Positions 33,307 through 44,376 of a stretch of 64,000 bases of DNA are shown piece after piece (position 1 is the first letter of the stretch; each line of letters begins with the position of its first letter). This stretch comes from Smallanthus sonchifolius. Lineage: Eukaryota; Streptophyta; Magnoliopsida; Asterales; Asteraceae. A model generated the notes under the pieces. The model saw only the letters and a list, made by a program, of their open reading frames with translations, was not told the DNA's origin and did not search any database. Where the stretch lies: contig CM042034.1 in assembly GCA_023525975.1 (NCBI GenBank), positions 4,843,501 to 4,907,500 on the forward strand. The letters run 5' to 3'. The translations under genes and the position numbers were made by a program.

Positions 33307-36194
33307 TAGAGGTGCACAAAAGGCGGTTTTTGAACCGAACCGGTTTCGAACCGGCCCGAACCGGTTTGGTCAACGCAAACACTAAACCGGTTTTGACCCA
33401 AACCGGTTCGGGTTAAACCGGTTTTGCAAGTATAAAATGTCGAACCTATTGAACCGGTTCAGGTCGGTTCTGGACCGGTTCGGGTTGGTGAACCGGTTTA
33501 AACCGGTTTTTTTTATAAAAAAAAATTTTTAAAATAAATTAAAAAATATTACAACATTACAATACGAGAAAAAGAAAAACATATAGTTCAACGTTTATTC
33601 ATATTGTAGGGGTTCGGAAATCACAAAACATTACAATATTAAACATTACAATACGAGAAAAAAAAATATATATTTTTATTTTTTGGAGTTTTTTTGTTTA
33701 ATATTAGCCGTCATTCTCGGAGTTACTAGTGGATCCTCGTAGTCTATCATCTTCGGCGAGTTCTTCATTTGTAAGTGGGCTCGCCAATCCTTGGTTAACC
33801 TCAGATTCGTGTATGAGTTCTTCAACTTCAATTTCTTCTTCAAGCGAAGCCCTATCTTGTCTCCTATCAACCGCATCCAAATGGTCTTTCAAGCAAATGC
33901 ACATTTCCATTGCCGCGGGAGTGAGTCTAGTTCTTCGAATAGATAAAACCCTGCCACTAAGAGAAAAAACGGATTCCGAAGCTACCGTGGAAGCTTGGAC
34001 GGTTAGTAAATCACGGGCCATGGCGGAAAGGACCGGAAAAGTAGATTCGTTTCCTTTCCACCAAGCCAAAATATCAAAGTCCTCAAAAACATCCGGACTC
34101 ATAAATGATAAAAAGTTTGTTCCCGTATACCTTCCGAGTTCGCTACTCGGGATGGACCCTCTAGCCCGTTTAGTAAATTCATTTCTCATTTCGTTATACA
34201 AATTTAAGTTCACATTCCTCGAGCTGCTACTTGATGCGCCCGCGCCCATCGTATCATGTGGGGTTTGTGTTGTACCATATTTATGTAAATAAATATCAAA
34301 CAAATCTTGCAAACATTTGTTAAAATAAGTTTTTGTTACGGTTGAAAAATGAATATCTTCGGAATTCAAATCCAAATCGTAAGTTATTTTATCAATCAAG
34401 GTTTCAACACCGTAAACATTAATTGTAGGGTTTAATGCGGCGGCACAAGTTATAACCGGAGGCATTTCTTTAAAATATTTAACAAATTTTTCTTTCATCG
34501 GTTTTATCATTGTCGTAAAAAGAGTATTTTTATTTTCAAGTTCGGCTAATTTGTTACACATTAGAAATATTTGTTTAAGAGCCAAGGGACTTGTGGGGTA
34601 ATAAACCCCGGATAAAAAAGTAGTGGCGGTTTTAAAAACTTCGAGCAATTCGGTTAAATTTTCAAGAATGTCCCAACTCGTAGACGGAAAACTTTGAATT
34701 TTACGACGCGGTTTTGAGGAAAGCATATCATGAAAAATTGATAAAGTATCTTTTTGACGTATAGCACTATGAAACATTTTATAAGTTGAATTCCATCTTG
34801 TTGGGAGGTCCCAATTGGGACCTAAGCAAATCAAACCCGTATCGTTACATAATCTAATATATTCATGGTATCTTTTTTTACTACTACTAAAAACGTCTTT
34901 AAGCATGACTCGAAATGCATTACTTATTTCAATAACGGGTTCAACCCCAAGCCCGTCTTGCACGGCTAAGTTGATGATGTGTGCAATACATCGATTATGG
35001 AAAAAAGCGCCGTTGCAAATCGGATTATATTTTAATATTAATTTTTGAACCGCATTTGTATTATTTGAGGCATTATCAAAAGATATTGAAAATAATTTAT
35101 TTTGTAATTTAAAATCGGTTATCACATCATCTAAAATGTGAAATAAATTTTGACCCGTGTGCGGATATTCAAACATATCAAACGCGATTGTACGTTTCAT
35201 CATTTGCCACGTATTGGGATCAACCCAATGAGCGGTAACGCAAATATATGAGTCGGGAATACCATGTGGAGCCGACCAAACGTCGGTGGTTAAGTTCACA
35301 CCGGTTTCCAATTTTTCAAAACCTAAAATTAATTCTTTTTTTGCTTTTTTCCACATTTTTAGACAATCACGTCTAAGAGTACTACGACTTACTTGATGAT
35401 AACGTGGTTGAAGGGCTTCTTGAATCATCCTCGTCGTGAGCGGGTTGTCGAAATGGTTGAACGGCAAACCTCTTTGAATAACTAATTTCGCCATTCTATC
35501 TCGAACAATATTTGGATCGAAGTTCCAAATTCCACCCTCGCTTGTCATAGATGCTTGACCCTCACCTGGAATATTCTTCAAACTCTGACACGATTTTTCC
35601 AGATGAGTTTTTAGAGTAGAATTTGATTCCTTTTTAAAAAAACCACCACATTTTTTGCAACGAGCACGTTCCAACCCGTTAGACAACTCACATAGATCGT
35701 AGTTTGACCAAATTGCGGGGTTCCTCGTTGTTGGTATTATTTTCACAACGCTAACTTCGTTAGAGGAAACACCATAACTTGAAGAACCTGCCATTGCGTT
35801 TTTTGAAATTTTTTGAGCGTTTTTTGAGCGTTTGAGAAGTGTGATTTAACCAAAACACCCACTACCTATTTATAATGTGTTTGGGGGTTAAAATGGGTCA
35901 AAAAACGGTCAAAAAACGGTCAAAAATTGGTCCCAACGGCTATATAGCCGTTTCCAACGGCTAGTTTTTTTTTTACCGTTAAACCGGTTCAAACCGGTTT
36001 ACCAAACCGGTTTCTCAAACCGGTTCACAAAAAACCGGTTGTAAACCGCTCGTCGCACAAATAGGTTAAACCAGTTGTAAACTGGCGGTTCGTATCGGTT
36101 TGAAACCGGTTCACACAAAACCGGTTATGGGGCGGTTCGGGTTCCGGTTCGGAACCGGTTTGGATTTCCAAACCGGTTTTTTTGTGCACCTCTA
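33307..36194 (-). mobile_element. Complete hAT transposon (2.9 kb)
   Basis: The ends TAGAGGTGCACAAAA are identical at both termini. A perfect 8-bp duplication CCGTGTAC flanks it (33299-33306, 36195-36202). Both subterminal regions (about 33325-33510 and 35975-36180) are packed with ACCGGTT motifs, about ten at the left by eye, the likely transposase-binding sites. It carries one intact transposase gene. Insertion looks recent. Confidence 0.93.
33704..35794 (-). CDS. hAT transposase, BED-finger type (RICESLEEPER-like), intact
   Basis: 696 codons in one exon, starting MAGSSSYGVSS. Residues about 28-70 are a BED zinc finger with C46-x2-C49 and H64-x4-C69. The RNase-H-like catalytic fold has Asp171 in TTDVWSAPHG and Asp240 in SFDNASNN. 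The hAT C-terminal dimerisation region lies at about 595-660 (ARDLLTVQASTVASESVFS, GRVLSIRRTRLTP). Length, motif order and absence of stops match functional hAT transposases. The terminal repeats and target duplication around it are intact, so it could be autonomous. Host domesticated genes share these domains but would not sit between fresh TIRs. Confidence 0.93.
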   Translation of the reverse strand: MAGSSSYGVSSNEVSVVKIIPTTRNPAIWSNYDLCELSNGLERARCKKCGGFFKKESNSTLKTHLEKSCQSLKNIPGEGQASMTSEGGIWNFDPNIVRDRMAKLVIQRGLPFNHFDNPLTTRMIQEALQPRYHQVSRSTLRRDCLKMWKKAKKELILGFEKLETGVNLTTDVWSAPHGIPDSYICVTAHWVDPNTWQMMKRTIAFDMFEYPHTGQNLFHILDDVITDFKLQNKLFSISFDNASNNTNAVQKLILKYNPICNGAFFHNRCIAHIINLAVQDGLGVEPVIEISNAFRVMLKDVFSSSKKRYHEYIRLCNDTGLICLGPNWDLPTRWNSTYKMFHSAIRQKDTLSIFHDMLSSKPRRKIQSFPSTSWDILENLTELLEVFKTATTFLSGVYYPTSPLALKQIFLMCNKLAELENKNTLFTTMIKPMKEKFVKYFKEMPPVITCAAALNPTINVYGVETLIDKITYDLDLNSEDIHFSTVTKTYFNKCLQDLFDIYLHKYGTTQTPHDTMGAGASSSSSRNVNLNLYNEMRNEFTKRARGSIPSSELGRYTGTNFLSFMSPDVFEDFDILAWWKGNESTFPVLSAMARDLLTVQASTVASESVFSLSGRVLSIRRTRLTPAAMEMCICLKDHLDAVDRRQDRASLEEEIEVEELIHESEVNQGLASPLTNEELAEDDRLRGSTSNSENDG

Positions 36195-36428
36195 CCGTGT
36201 ACTACACACGGGGTGAAAACTATCAATACATAAAATTCTTAAATATTTATGTATATATTTTAGTATTTTACAGGTGTAAAAATGTATTATATATACTAAG
36301 GATAAAAAATAAAATTCAAAATATGTAAAAAATATATATAATTGAGTTTTGAAAATAATTTAATTACTATTTAATCTAATTTGACTTTTATTACTATTTG
36401 ATTGAAAAATAAAAGTTACTAAATTAGA

Positions 36429-36683
36429 TTTCAATGTTGCTTATAATAAGGGGTGATTTAAAATAAAGTTTTGTTAGTATAATTAATATTTTATGTAAAA
36501 ATATATTATTATTAAAAAATAGATATGTATTTAATAAAAGAGAGAGAGACGGGATTCAATGTTGCTTATAATAAGGGGTGATTTAAAATAAAAGTGTTTT
36601 GTTAGTATAATTAATATTTTATGTAAAAATATATTATTATTAAAAGTAGATGTGTATTTAATAACATAGAGAGAGAGACGGGA
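36429..36683. repeat. Direct duplication of about 125 bp inside the Helitron
   Basis: Copies 36429-36553 and 36556-36683 share 'tcaatgttgcttataataag', 'ggggtgatttaaaataaa' and 'gagagagagacggg', differing by a few bases. Confidence 0.85.
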
Positions 36684-36753
36684 AAAAATGATAAGAATGA
36701 ATATGGAGACGACATATGACATAAAAAAACTTTTATTTATTATATAATATAGA

Positions 36754-37179
36754 TAGATATACATATGTATGTACCTAATAAATAAATAAATAAATAAATA
36801 AATAAATGGTTACACCACATGTCACAATTATGTGAACCTAAAATTCTTCTTCTTACTTATTTTTGGAAGAGTATAATAGTAATTGTAAGTGTATTTTTAT
36901 TTATATATATTAATAACAACTCCACTATTTTAAGAAATATAAGTTTTTATATTCAAAAGAGATCTTGAATTCAAAAGTTTCATATATCTAATCGATTTGC
37001 GAATTTTTTTTTATTCTGGAACTCAGATTTACATGTCTAACGGGTGGTGAAATTTTCTTTGTGAGATCACACTAGATTTTTTTTATTGAATGCACCAAGT
37101 TTATATATTCTAAAAGATTTAAATAGGAAGAGGTTTTATTGTACAAAGTCTGAGAATTTTAAGTTTTTAATCTTTTTCT
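36754..37179. other. Intergenic with (AAAT)n
   Basis: A pure (AAAT) tetranucleotide run lies at about 36776-36808. Otherwise AT-rich and featureless. Confidence 0.6.
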
Positions 37180-37890
37180 TTTTAAGGCAAAGCGAATTTA
37201 TTTAAAACGGGGCTAGCAAAGTACTAAAACCCCAAGCAAAGAACATACAAAGTGAAATAGAAAATCATACAAAGTAGCATCAAACAAACTACACCGACAT
37301 GAAGCTAACCCGTGCCAAAAGGGCACCGTAAGGACCATTCCGGAGCTCTCTCTTTCATCCTATTCTTCACCTAAAGCGAACTTATAACCTTGATATCCAT
37401 AATCACCTTAGAAGAGGAGGCAACCATTCCACTGAAAATAACCTCATTACGATGTTTCCAAATACATCAACAAGAAACAAGAATGATAGAGTGCAACATC
37501 TTCCTCTTATTGGAATCAACTAGTATCGTTTTATGCAACTCCATCAAGTCCTTATAGGAGAAAGCATACACCAGAGGAATTTTACACCACGCACTCACTT
37601 GAGTCCAAATGAGATTCACAAAGGGACAAGAGATGAAAAGATGACTTATACTTTCACACAAGTTACCACAAAGACAACAAGTAATGGAAAAGATGGGTAA
37701 TTTTCTTACCGAGAGAGGCATTAGGGTAGGAAGTCGATCCATTTCCGCCCCTCCAATTAAGAATGTTTACTTTCCTTGGAACCCAACTATTCCACGGGAA
37801 CTTGTAGAACCTATCATTTTCATTATCCGACATAGACAGTTCTTTTATGTATTTTACCAAGAAGTGCGTACTCCGACCCATGACAACCTC
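37180..37890 (-). pseudogene. LINE (non-LTR) reverse transcriptase C-terminal fragment, zf-RVT region
   Basis: The minus strand gives KFPWNSWVPRKVNILNW (about 37815-37765), then, in another frame, LPIFSITCCLCGNLCESISH and LFISCPFVNLIW, the zinc-binding zf-RVT domain (C-x2-C...H) of plant L1 retrotransposons, and further WKHRNEVIFSG (about 37455-37425). A frameshift separates the two main frames. 5'-truncated, as is usual for LINEs. Confidence 0.75.
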
Positions 37891-38317
37891 AAAACCAACG
37901 ATCAGGGAGGGAGAGAAAACTTATAAGTCTTGAGAGTCTCGTTGCGCAGCGAAAATACACGGATCTGTTCTATGATTTGTGTGGGAACCAAGAAAACGAG
38001 ACAGAGAAACAAGAACAAAGACGAAAGATAATGAAACGATACGTAATCCATAACATAGAAATCATCCCGTATTACAGACGACATACCGAAGGAGCACACA
38101 TCTCTCATCTAAGCTCACAGTCGAGGGACGGGAGAGTCCGTCCCGCCCGGACACCTTTCAACCTAGTTTCTGAAGTTCCCACTATAAATGAAGACAGGTC
38201 TTCTATTTATAGGGGCAGGAACACTATCTGCGTACTTGGTTAAGTACGCAGGCCATTGGTCATGTACGCAAGGCAGTACGCAGGACCAATCTGGTGTGCA
38301 TGCTAAGTACTCAGAAA
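37891..38317. other. Intergenic, unassigned moderately GC-rich DNA
   Basis: Less AT-rich than surroundings ('gacgggagagtccgtcccgcccgg') and possibly LTR-derived, but I found no PBS, PPT or paired LTR. Small overlapping frames look random. Confidence 0.3.
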
Positions 38318-38319
38318 CA

Positions 38320-38490
38320 CTCTCCTGCGTACTAGCCTCGTACACCGATACATAGAATTTTATCTATAGTTACACAAATATGCTTCTACAAAACTACCTC
38401 GTACACTCTCCTGCGTACTAGCCTCGTACACCGGGCGGGACTCTCCTGCGTACTAGCCTCGTACACCGATACATAGAATTTTATCTATAG
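38320..38490. repeat. Three copies of a 28-bp direct repeat
   Basis: 'ctctcctgcgtactagcctc' followed by 'gtacaccg' occurs at 38320-38347, 38406-38433 and 38441-38468. The first and third are each followed by the same 'gatacatagaattttatc' string. Confidence 0.85.
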
Positions 38491-38600
38491 CTCATGTATC
38501 CGAAATCACTGTATTATTAGAATAAGAATACCATGTATTTTAGAAAGAAACAAAAATCAATGTATTCATAAATTATATATTCAAATGAAGATGGTTTATA

Positions 38601-38772
38601 CAACCACTAGTTTAAGCTAGTGGCAAAGGTGTATATCAGGAACTCACTAAAATGGTGAATTTATAGGTTCAAGTCTCACATGTGATAAAAATAAAAAAAG
38701 GGGGACCAGGTTGGGTTTCCTCATGAGCGGGTGAGCCAGTGGCCCGTCAATGATCAAAATTGCCGTCCAAAA
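38601..38772 (+). mobile_element. tRNA-derived SINE, full length
   Basis: Flanked by an 18-bp duplication AAATGAAGATGGTTTATA (38583-38600 and 38773-38790). Contains box A-like TAGTGGCAAAGG (38618-38629) and box B-like GGTTCAAGTCT (38666-38676), and ends in an A-run. A 5'-truncated relative is at 53868-54012. Confidence 0.85.
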
Positions 38773-38790
38773 AAATGAAGATGGTTTATA

Positions 38791-39990
38791 GAAACATAAC
38801 CTGGCCGGCTAGACACCTTAGTTCCCAATTTGACCGGCTGGTCCAGTCAAGAAAATATTGAATCATTGGCTAAAAAGATGATTTGGCTATTTGTCTTTTG
38901 TATATTAAAGAATAAAAGAGTAATTAATTTTCTTCCGATACTTTTAAACTAATAATTAGCTACGAAATACGAATCCAAAATACTTAAAAAAGAAAAAAAA
39001 AATAGCCAACCGGTCTGACCACCGGATTTCCGGTCTGACTGGTACGACCATCGGGTCGTTGCAGGACCGTTTCAACACGCCTAATCGGACCGATCAAGCC
39101 ACTGGTTCCCGGTCCGAGTTTCAAAACACTACCAAGCTCTTACATTTATATAATATTTTATATATCATACCGTGTTTTGTTTAGTTTATTAAAAAGAGAG
39201 AAAATAAGATTATTATACATGAAAAGGTTGCAGGGACAACAAAAATAAAGTTCTTCATATGGCAAAATAAGGAAAAAACTTCAAGAAAAGAATAGATGAT
39301 ACTTTCACTAGCCAACTGTTCAAATGACACGTCCACTCAATCACTCTCGTTTGTCAAATTGGAGTGTTCTTTAGATTAAGATATAGTGTTTGACACATCA
39401 CATTGGTCGGAGTTGGGACACTCTCCTAAATAAGTCTAAGACACGATGAAATAAGTGAATCTTGATCATAAACGAGACGAAAAGTATGTAGGACACCGCA
39501 CGGGTGCTTGTCAAGAGAAATATGTGGCAATATGCTTGCTTATAGCCTTATCCACTTCAACTTAGTATTTAGTTCATTGGTAGTCTATAAGAAAGGTTTT
39601 TCACAACAAAGACTTAAGTATTTCTTTTACGCCATAGAAAGCGATTTTATTGTTGTTTAGGATTTCATTCGTATATGTTAGGAGGACAAAAAGGTGTGTC
39701 ATCGGGTTAGGTAAGTGCACCTACAAAATGTTAAGAATTCCTTTGAGATTTAGTTTATAAAGGTGCCTTTGAGATATTGTTTCCTTAGTAATAAGCAACA
39801 ACTGCGTACACTAAAGGGTGTGAGGCACCCTCACGCGCCCACGTTACCATGGGCGTAATGTGATTTTTTAATGAAACACACGTGTATCACCTTAAGCCGC
39901 TTGAGAGCCGTTTTTTTTTATATTTTTGAAGGTTGGTCTAACGTCGGCAACAGTAACTTGCTACTAACTGCTAGTAGTAAATGATCGGTT
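38791..39990. other. Intergenic with a decayed GC-rich repeat
   Basis: 'ctggccggctagac' (about 38803) and 'ggaccgatcaagccactggtt'-type sequence (about 39080-39130) may be the ends of an old non-autonomous element of about 330 bp with ACCGG-rich termini. No gene supported in the remainder. Confidence 0.35.
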
Positions 39991-40149
39991 GTTGTTGATG
40001 GGCGGCAGCACCCGATTGTTGTTGACGGCTAGGGGGTCAATTACTGTCGATATATCTGTTACTAGTGATAGAGTTCCTACGATGGTCAGCAGTTATTGTT
40101 GACGAGTTATTTTGATGGTTCTTACCTATGGACAACAACAGGAACTTGT

Positions 40150-40430
40150 TAATGCGAGTTACTATTGATGGGTTTTTACCGAATGCGAGTGGTTACCACT
40201 GATGGTTTTTTACCAAATGCGTGTGGTTACTACTGACGGGTTTTTAATGAATGTGCGTGGTTACCACTGATGGTTTTTTACCAAATGCGTGTGGTTACTA
40301 CTGATGGGTTTTTACCGAATGCGAGTGGTTACCACTGATGGTTTTTTACCAAATGTGTGTGGTTACTACTATGGGTTTTTACTGAATGTGCGTGGTTACT
40401 CCTGATGGACAGCAACATGGTTGTTGTTGC
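40150..40430. repeat. 34-bp minisatellite, alternating subunits
   Basis: About eight copies of 'gtggttac(c/t)actgatgg' plus 'kttttta' plus 'ccraatgcg(t/a)'. Copies alternate between an ACCACTGATGGTTTTTTACC type and an ACTACTGATGGGTTTTTACC type, giving a 68-bp higher-order period. Confidence 0.85.
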
Positions 40431-40801
40431 TCAGTTGTCCCACAGTTACTATTGATGAAAGGTAGTGGAAATAGAATTGTCTAACAACTTCAGTGAATCT
40501 ATAAGTGATCACTAAACGAATTAAATTACCATTAAAATTGTTTAGTACAAGCTAATTCCTATGTTTATTTTAGTTAAATGTTTGAGAAGTTATTGTTTTG
40601 ATTTGAGTATAAGGATGGAGGGGTGGAACCGGTGATGGAGGGGTGGAACCGGTGATGGAGCAGGGAATTTTTTCTTATGGGGTCGCTTTTTTTCAATGCT
40701 CAAATTTCTAAGTAACTAACATAATATTTATTTGGGCCGGTACGGTACGGTACGGTTCGGGTGATCAGGTCGGGTCGGTCATATAATAAGATACGATACA
40801 C
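40431..40801. other. Intergenic with short tandem repeats
   Basis: 'gatggaggggtggaaccggt' is present twice in tandem (about 40614-40656), and 'tacgg' is reiterated at about 40740-40757. No gene seen. Confidence 0.5.
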
Positions 40802-40804
40802 TAA

Positions 40805-41167
40805 GGGTGAAGGGGCACCTTACCCATTTACTCACCAAAACTATCCAATAGAATTCTGCCACCTCAAAACTACTCGTTTTACTCATTTACTCAGATTTCA
40901 TTGGAAACACCATACTCATTTTACTCACCAACATTTTTTTAGAAAAAATAAACATTTTAATAAAAAAAAAACATACTTTTTTATTAATTAAAAGTACATA
41001 AGATAACTAAAAATGTTTATTTTGTTAAAAAGGTTACAAATTTAAAAAAAATAAAAAAAAAATGCATAAGAATGATAGAATTAGATGAAGACATTTTGTT
41101 TAAAAAAAATTAGAGTTTTACAAAAATATATGGGTGGAAAAGAGTTATTTGTTTTAAAGAGTAAAGT

Positions 41168-41230
<63 letters not shown>

Positions 41231-41433
41231 GAGAGATATATAAATAATTAATTTTTTTTTAAATCACCCAACCCCCACCCACCAACGTCTCTCCTATCCA
41301 AGTAAAATTACTAGCTCAAACAACCCGGCTCCAACTACTCGGCCTACTCAAGTTAAAGGGGGCGGTGTTCCCCCATCAACCCCGCCTACTCGGCCAACTC
41401 AATCCTCACCCAAGTTGGGTGCCCCTTTCATCC
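40805..41433. mobile_element. Harbinger-type MITE with TAA duplication
   Basis: The ends GGGTGAAGGGGCACC and (reverse complement) GGATGAAAGGGGCACCC are inverted repeats flanked by TAA (40802-40804, 41434-41436). 629 bp, no transposase. Includes a long (AT)n tract. Confidence 0.75.
41168..41227. repeat. (AT)n microsatellite
   Basis: About 58 bp of AT dinucleotides inside the Harbinger-type MITE. Confidence 0.95.
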
Positions 41434-41436
41434 TAA

Positions 41437-42045
41437 TAAATAATATCTAAATTTCAAGTTTGGAATAAAAAATAAAAACTTACCTTGTTACTGCATAATT
41501 GTTGTTTGTAGGTTCAATTTCGTTATTGGAATGATTAATTTCGCTCTTTGGTTGTGATTGTCAATTGAACCCAATTAAAACTCGCAAGTTTTTGGAAAGG
41601 CTCTTGAACACATGGAAAACACTAAAATTTCGAGCAACAAAAGACATACTCGTGTCATGTGAATTTCAATGCATGTGATCATCTTCGATGGTACAACTAT
41701 TGCTTCGTGATGTTGTACCCTAAGACACGTGCTCTATGTTTTAAACGAACTATGTCTCAACGATTCTGATCTTCATATTTGATTTATTTCTATTGTGAGT
41801 TTCTTTGAAAACATTGAAATATAATAAAGGTTGTTTAGCATATAATCGTGTATCCTACCATAAAAGCTGGCCAGTGTGGGAAACAGAAACTGTCAAAATT
41901 GGCTGCATGCGCACCCAATTTCAAATGTCTCTGATTTTGACCACCTTCTAACTTCCCCTTTTTCTCCCTGTCGATTATCAGTTTTTCACTCAACTTATTT
42001 TCTCCTTCTCTTTTTTCACACTTAATCTCATTCTTTTACAGTGGT
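41437..42045. other. Intergenic, nothing recognised
   Basis: AT-rich with no recognisable gene or repeat. Confidence 0.4.
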
Positions 42046-42049
42046 ATGA

Positions 42050-42960
42050 TAACTTTACAAGCAAAAATCTTTTGATAGAAAGATTGACACATAATTTTTA
42101 CATGTCATAAAAAACTCTCTAAAAAAAATACTTCCCTTTTGCTACTTAATATGGCAGGTATTGAAATTTGCCAAATACAGGATAAAAGTTTTTAGTTTTT
42201 CATCTAAATGTTTTCCTCTGTTAAAAGTCACGTTGTTCTAAAAAGTTTCGTTTTCTTCTCGGCTAATAAAAATTCAAAAGCATTTGACTCGTGTTTTTCT
42301 TAAAAAAACTACGTTGTAGGTACAGATTCAGGTGATTTTCGACCGTTGACGAAACAAGAACGTTTTTTTCTAAACGTTTTTCTCCATTAAAATACACGTT
42401 CCGCATGATTCATGAATTCAAAGCATCCAACTCATGTTTTACTTCAAAAAATCTACTTTGTCGGTAGCAAATTCGGGTGATTTTAGACCAGTGACGAAAC
42501 TAGAACGTTTCTATAAACGTTTTTTCCGCTTGATTCATGATTCTACCAGTAATTAACTAAAACCTTATAATTTTTTTTTTCACATCATAAAATAAAACTC
42601 TTGTTTACCTCTATAAAAATACTTCTCTTTTAGTACTAAAAAATAGCCGGTATTGAAATTTATAACATATAGGAAACAACTTAACGTATTTCATGTATAA
42701 ACGTTTTCCTAATTAAAATACATGTTTTTATAAAAAAAAATACGTATTCTTCTCAGGCCAAAACAATTCAAAGAGTCCAACTCGCAAATTTGAATCATTG
42801 AAGGGTCAACAAACCCTTTTAATACAAAGAAAAAGACGGACTTTTTTTATATTATCATTAAAAAAACTCAAATTTGCATCATAATAGATAGCAAATTCCG
42901 CTGATTTTCGACAGTCGAAGGGTCAATGAACCCTCTTTCTTAATCCCGTCATTGATGCCA
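42050..42960. repeat. Degenerate tandem duplication of about 0.5 kb with inner repeats
   Basis: 'ctctaaaaaaaatacttc' to 'cttctcggctaataaaaatt' (about 42110-42275) is repeated as 'ctctataaaaatacttc' to 'cttctcaggccaaaacaatt' (about 42600-42770). A smaller unit, 'ggtgattttcgaccgttgac', recurs near 42331, 42477 and (partial) 42901. Noncoding. Confidence 0.6.
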
Positions 42961-44376
42961 ACTGTCTTTTTCTTTGTATTGTCACAGGCATATTTTAAAA
43001 ACTTATATTTAACAAGATAATTAAACATAAAAGATTTAACAAATCAGAAAAGATAACCTTACTAATCCCATAAATACTACAATAACAAATAATTACAAAG
43101 AAGTGAGAAAATCGAACTTCAAAAGAAAGATTCCCAATAAAAGATAGCAAAACCAACAACAAGTCTTTTTGGGAAACAGCTTTAATAACATCAACATCAA
43201 CATCACTCTTACAACAATATGAATTAACCGATGTCATGTCAATAATGTCATGGGTTTTATGGGCCTGGGTCACAGGCCCATTTACACAAACAAAAACAGT
43301 AGGCTGCTATCATATCACTTAACTATTTCTAATAGTCTCTTGCATAATATGTACCTTCGTCTCTTCACATCACACAAGTTGGCTGCATGCAGCTTGAAAA
43401 TAATCCCCATTTCTTCTACATTCACAAAAAACACCTTAAACAACAAACACCAATACCATTCTATTTTGACTTTTCTTTTGTCAACTTACAGTAAAGTTCA
43501 ATTTTTGGATTTTTTTTAAACATGGTTATTTGTTTAATAAAACATGGGTACTTTATAATAAAATAATAATTGAAAAATAACATCCCATTACAAAAATGTG
43601 TAATTACGTGCCTAAAATTGCGGGGATATGATACAAATGTGTCAGCGGACTCGTGATGTGTGATCATTTGATTTAACAACCCCATAACATTTATGGAGAC
43701 TGCATGTCACACATACCGTCCGTCACTCACGTGTGAGAGAGAAGACTCATATCATTAGCCTTGTTTTAACATTAAATAAACAATTTTTTTTATTTTTTAT
43801 AAGTTTTAAACCGACAATTTTTTTTTAATTTTGTGACTTCCCCCTCTTATTGTTTATAAGTTTTAAACCGATAGGTCCAACCCTCAAGTTTCGACTCCTA
43901 ACAAATTTTTAGGTAAAAAAATTTAGTGACAATATTTTTATTTCTTGACAGATATTTAATAAAAAAAAGTTGGATGACTTTTTCCCTATTTGCTTAATTT
44001 GAGCGAGCCAATGAGCTAACTCACTTAAATTTAAACTTAGCTTGAATTTATACAAGTAAGCTCAGCTTGAAAATTATACAATTTGATTTTAAACGTTCGT
44101 TTTTTAAGTTATTTTCAAATAGAATTTATACGAGTGGCTCGGGTTGAAAGTTATACAATTCGATTTTAAAAGGACGTTTTTTAAGTTATTTGTATGTAAG
44201 TTGTATAAGATGAGATTTGAGTTCTAACTCGGCTCGAGTCAACTCGTGACTCGATGAGCAACTCACATATTTATAAAATTTGAATGATTTATATTTTTTT
44301 TAATTTTTTTTACGTCTGATAGGAAGAATAAAAAAACAATATCTTTTGTACATATGAGTAAAAATAACATTGGATT
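42961..44376. other. Intergenic; 3' flank of the RIN4/NOI-like gene
   Basis: No gene supported. The minus-strand frame at 42995-43273 is hydrophobic and unrecognised. Near 44040-44260 'tcgagtcaactcgtgactcg' and repeated 'cgattttaaa..cgttttttaagttattt' suggest an old GAGCTCG-rich hAT remnant. Confidence 0.4.

Larger units (their letters stand above)
33287..36753 (-). mobile_element. Helitron interrupted by a hAT element
   Basis: Read on the minus strand, the 5' end is TCTATATTATATAATAAATA (at 36753) and the 3' end is CTAG (33290-33287), with host A before and T after, as Helitrons require. The hairpin GTGTGTAGTACAC lies just upstream of CTAG but is now split by the hAT at 33307-36194. Without the hAT and its duplicated 8 bp, the element is about 571 bp and non-autonomous. 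It contains a direct duplication of about 125 bp (36429-36553, 36556-36683). Confidence 0.75.

Noticed and set aside
33729..34292. 187-codon Ser-rich plus-strand frame
   Set aside because: Antisense shadow of the hAT transposase; the minus strand has BED, catalytic and dimerisation motifs.
40150..40430. Possible CRISPR-like array
   Set aside because: Units are contiguous without unique spacers and this is plant nuclear DNA; it is a minisatellite.
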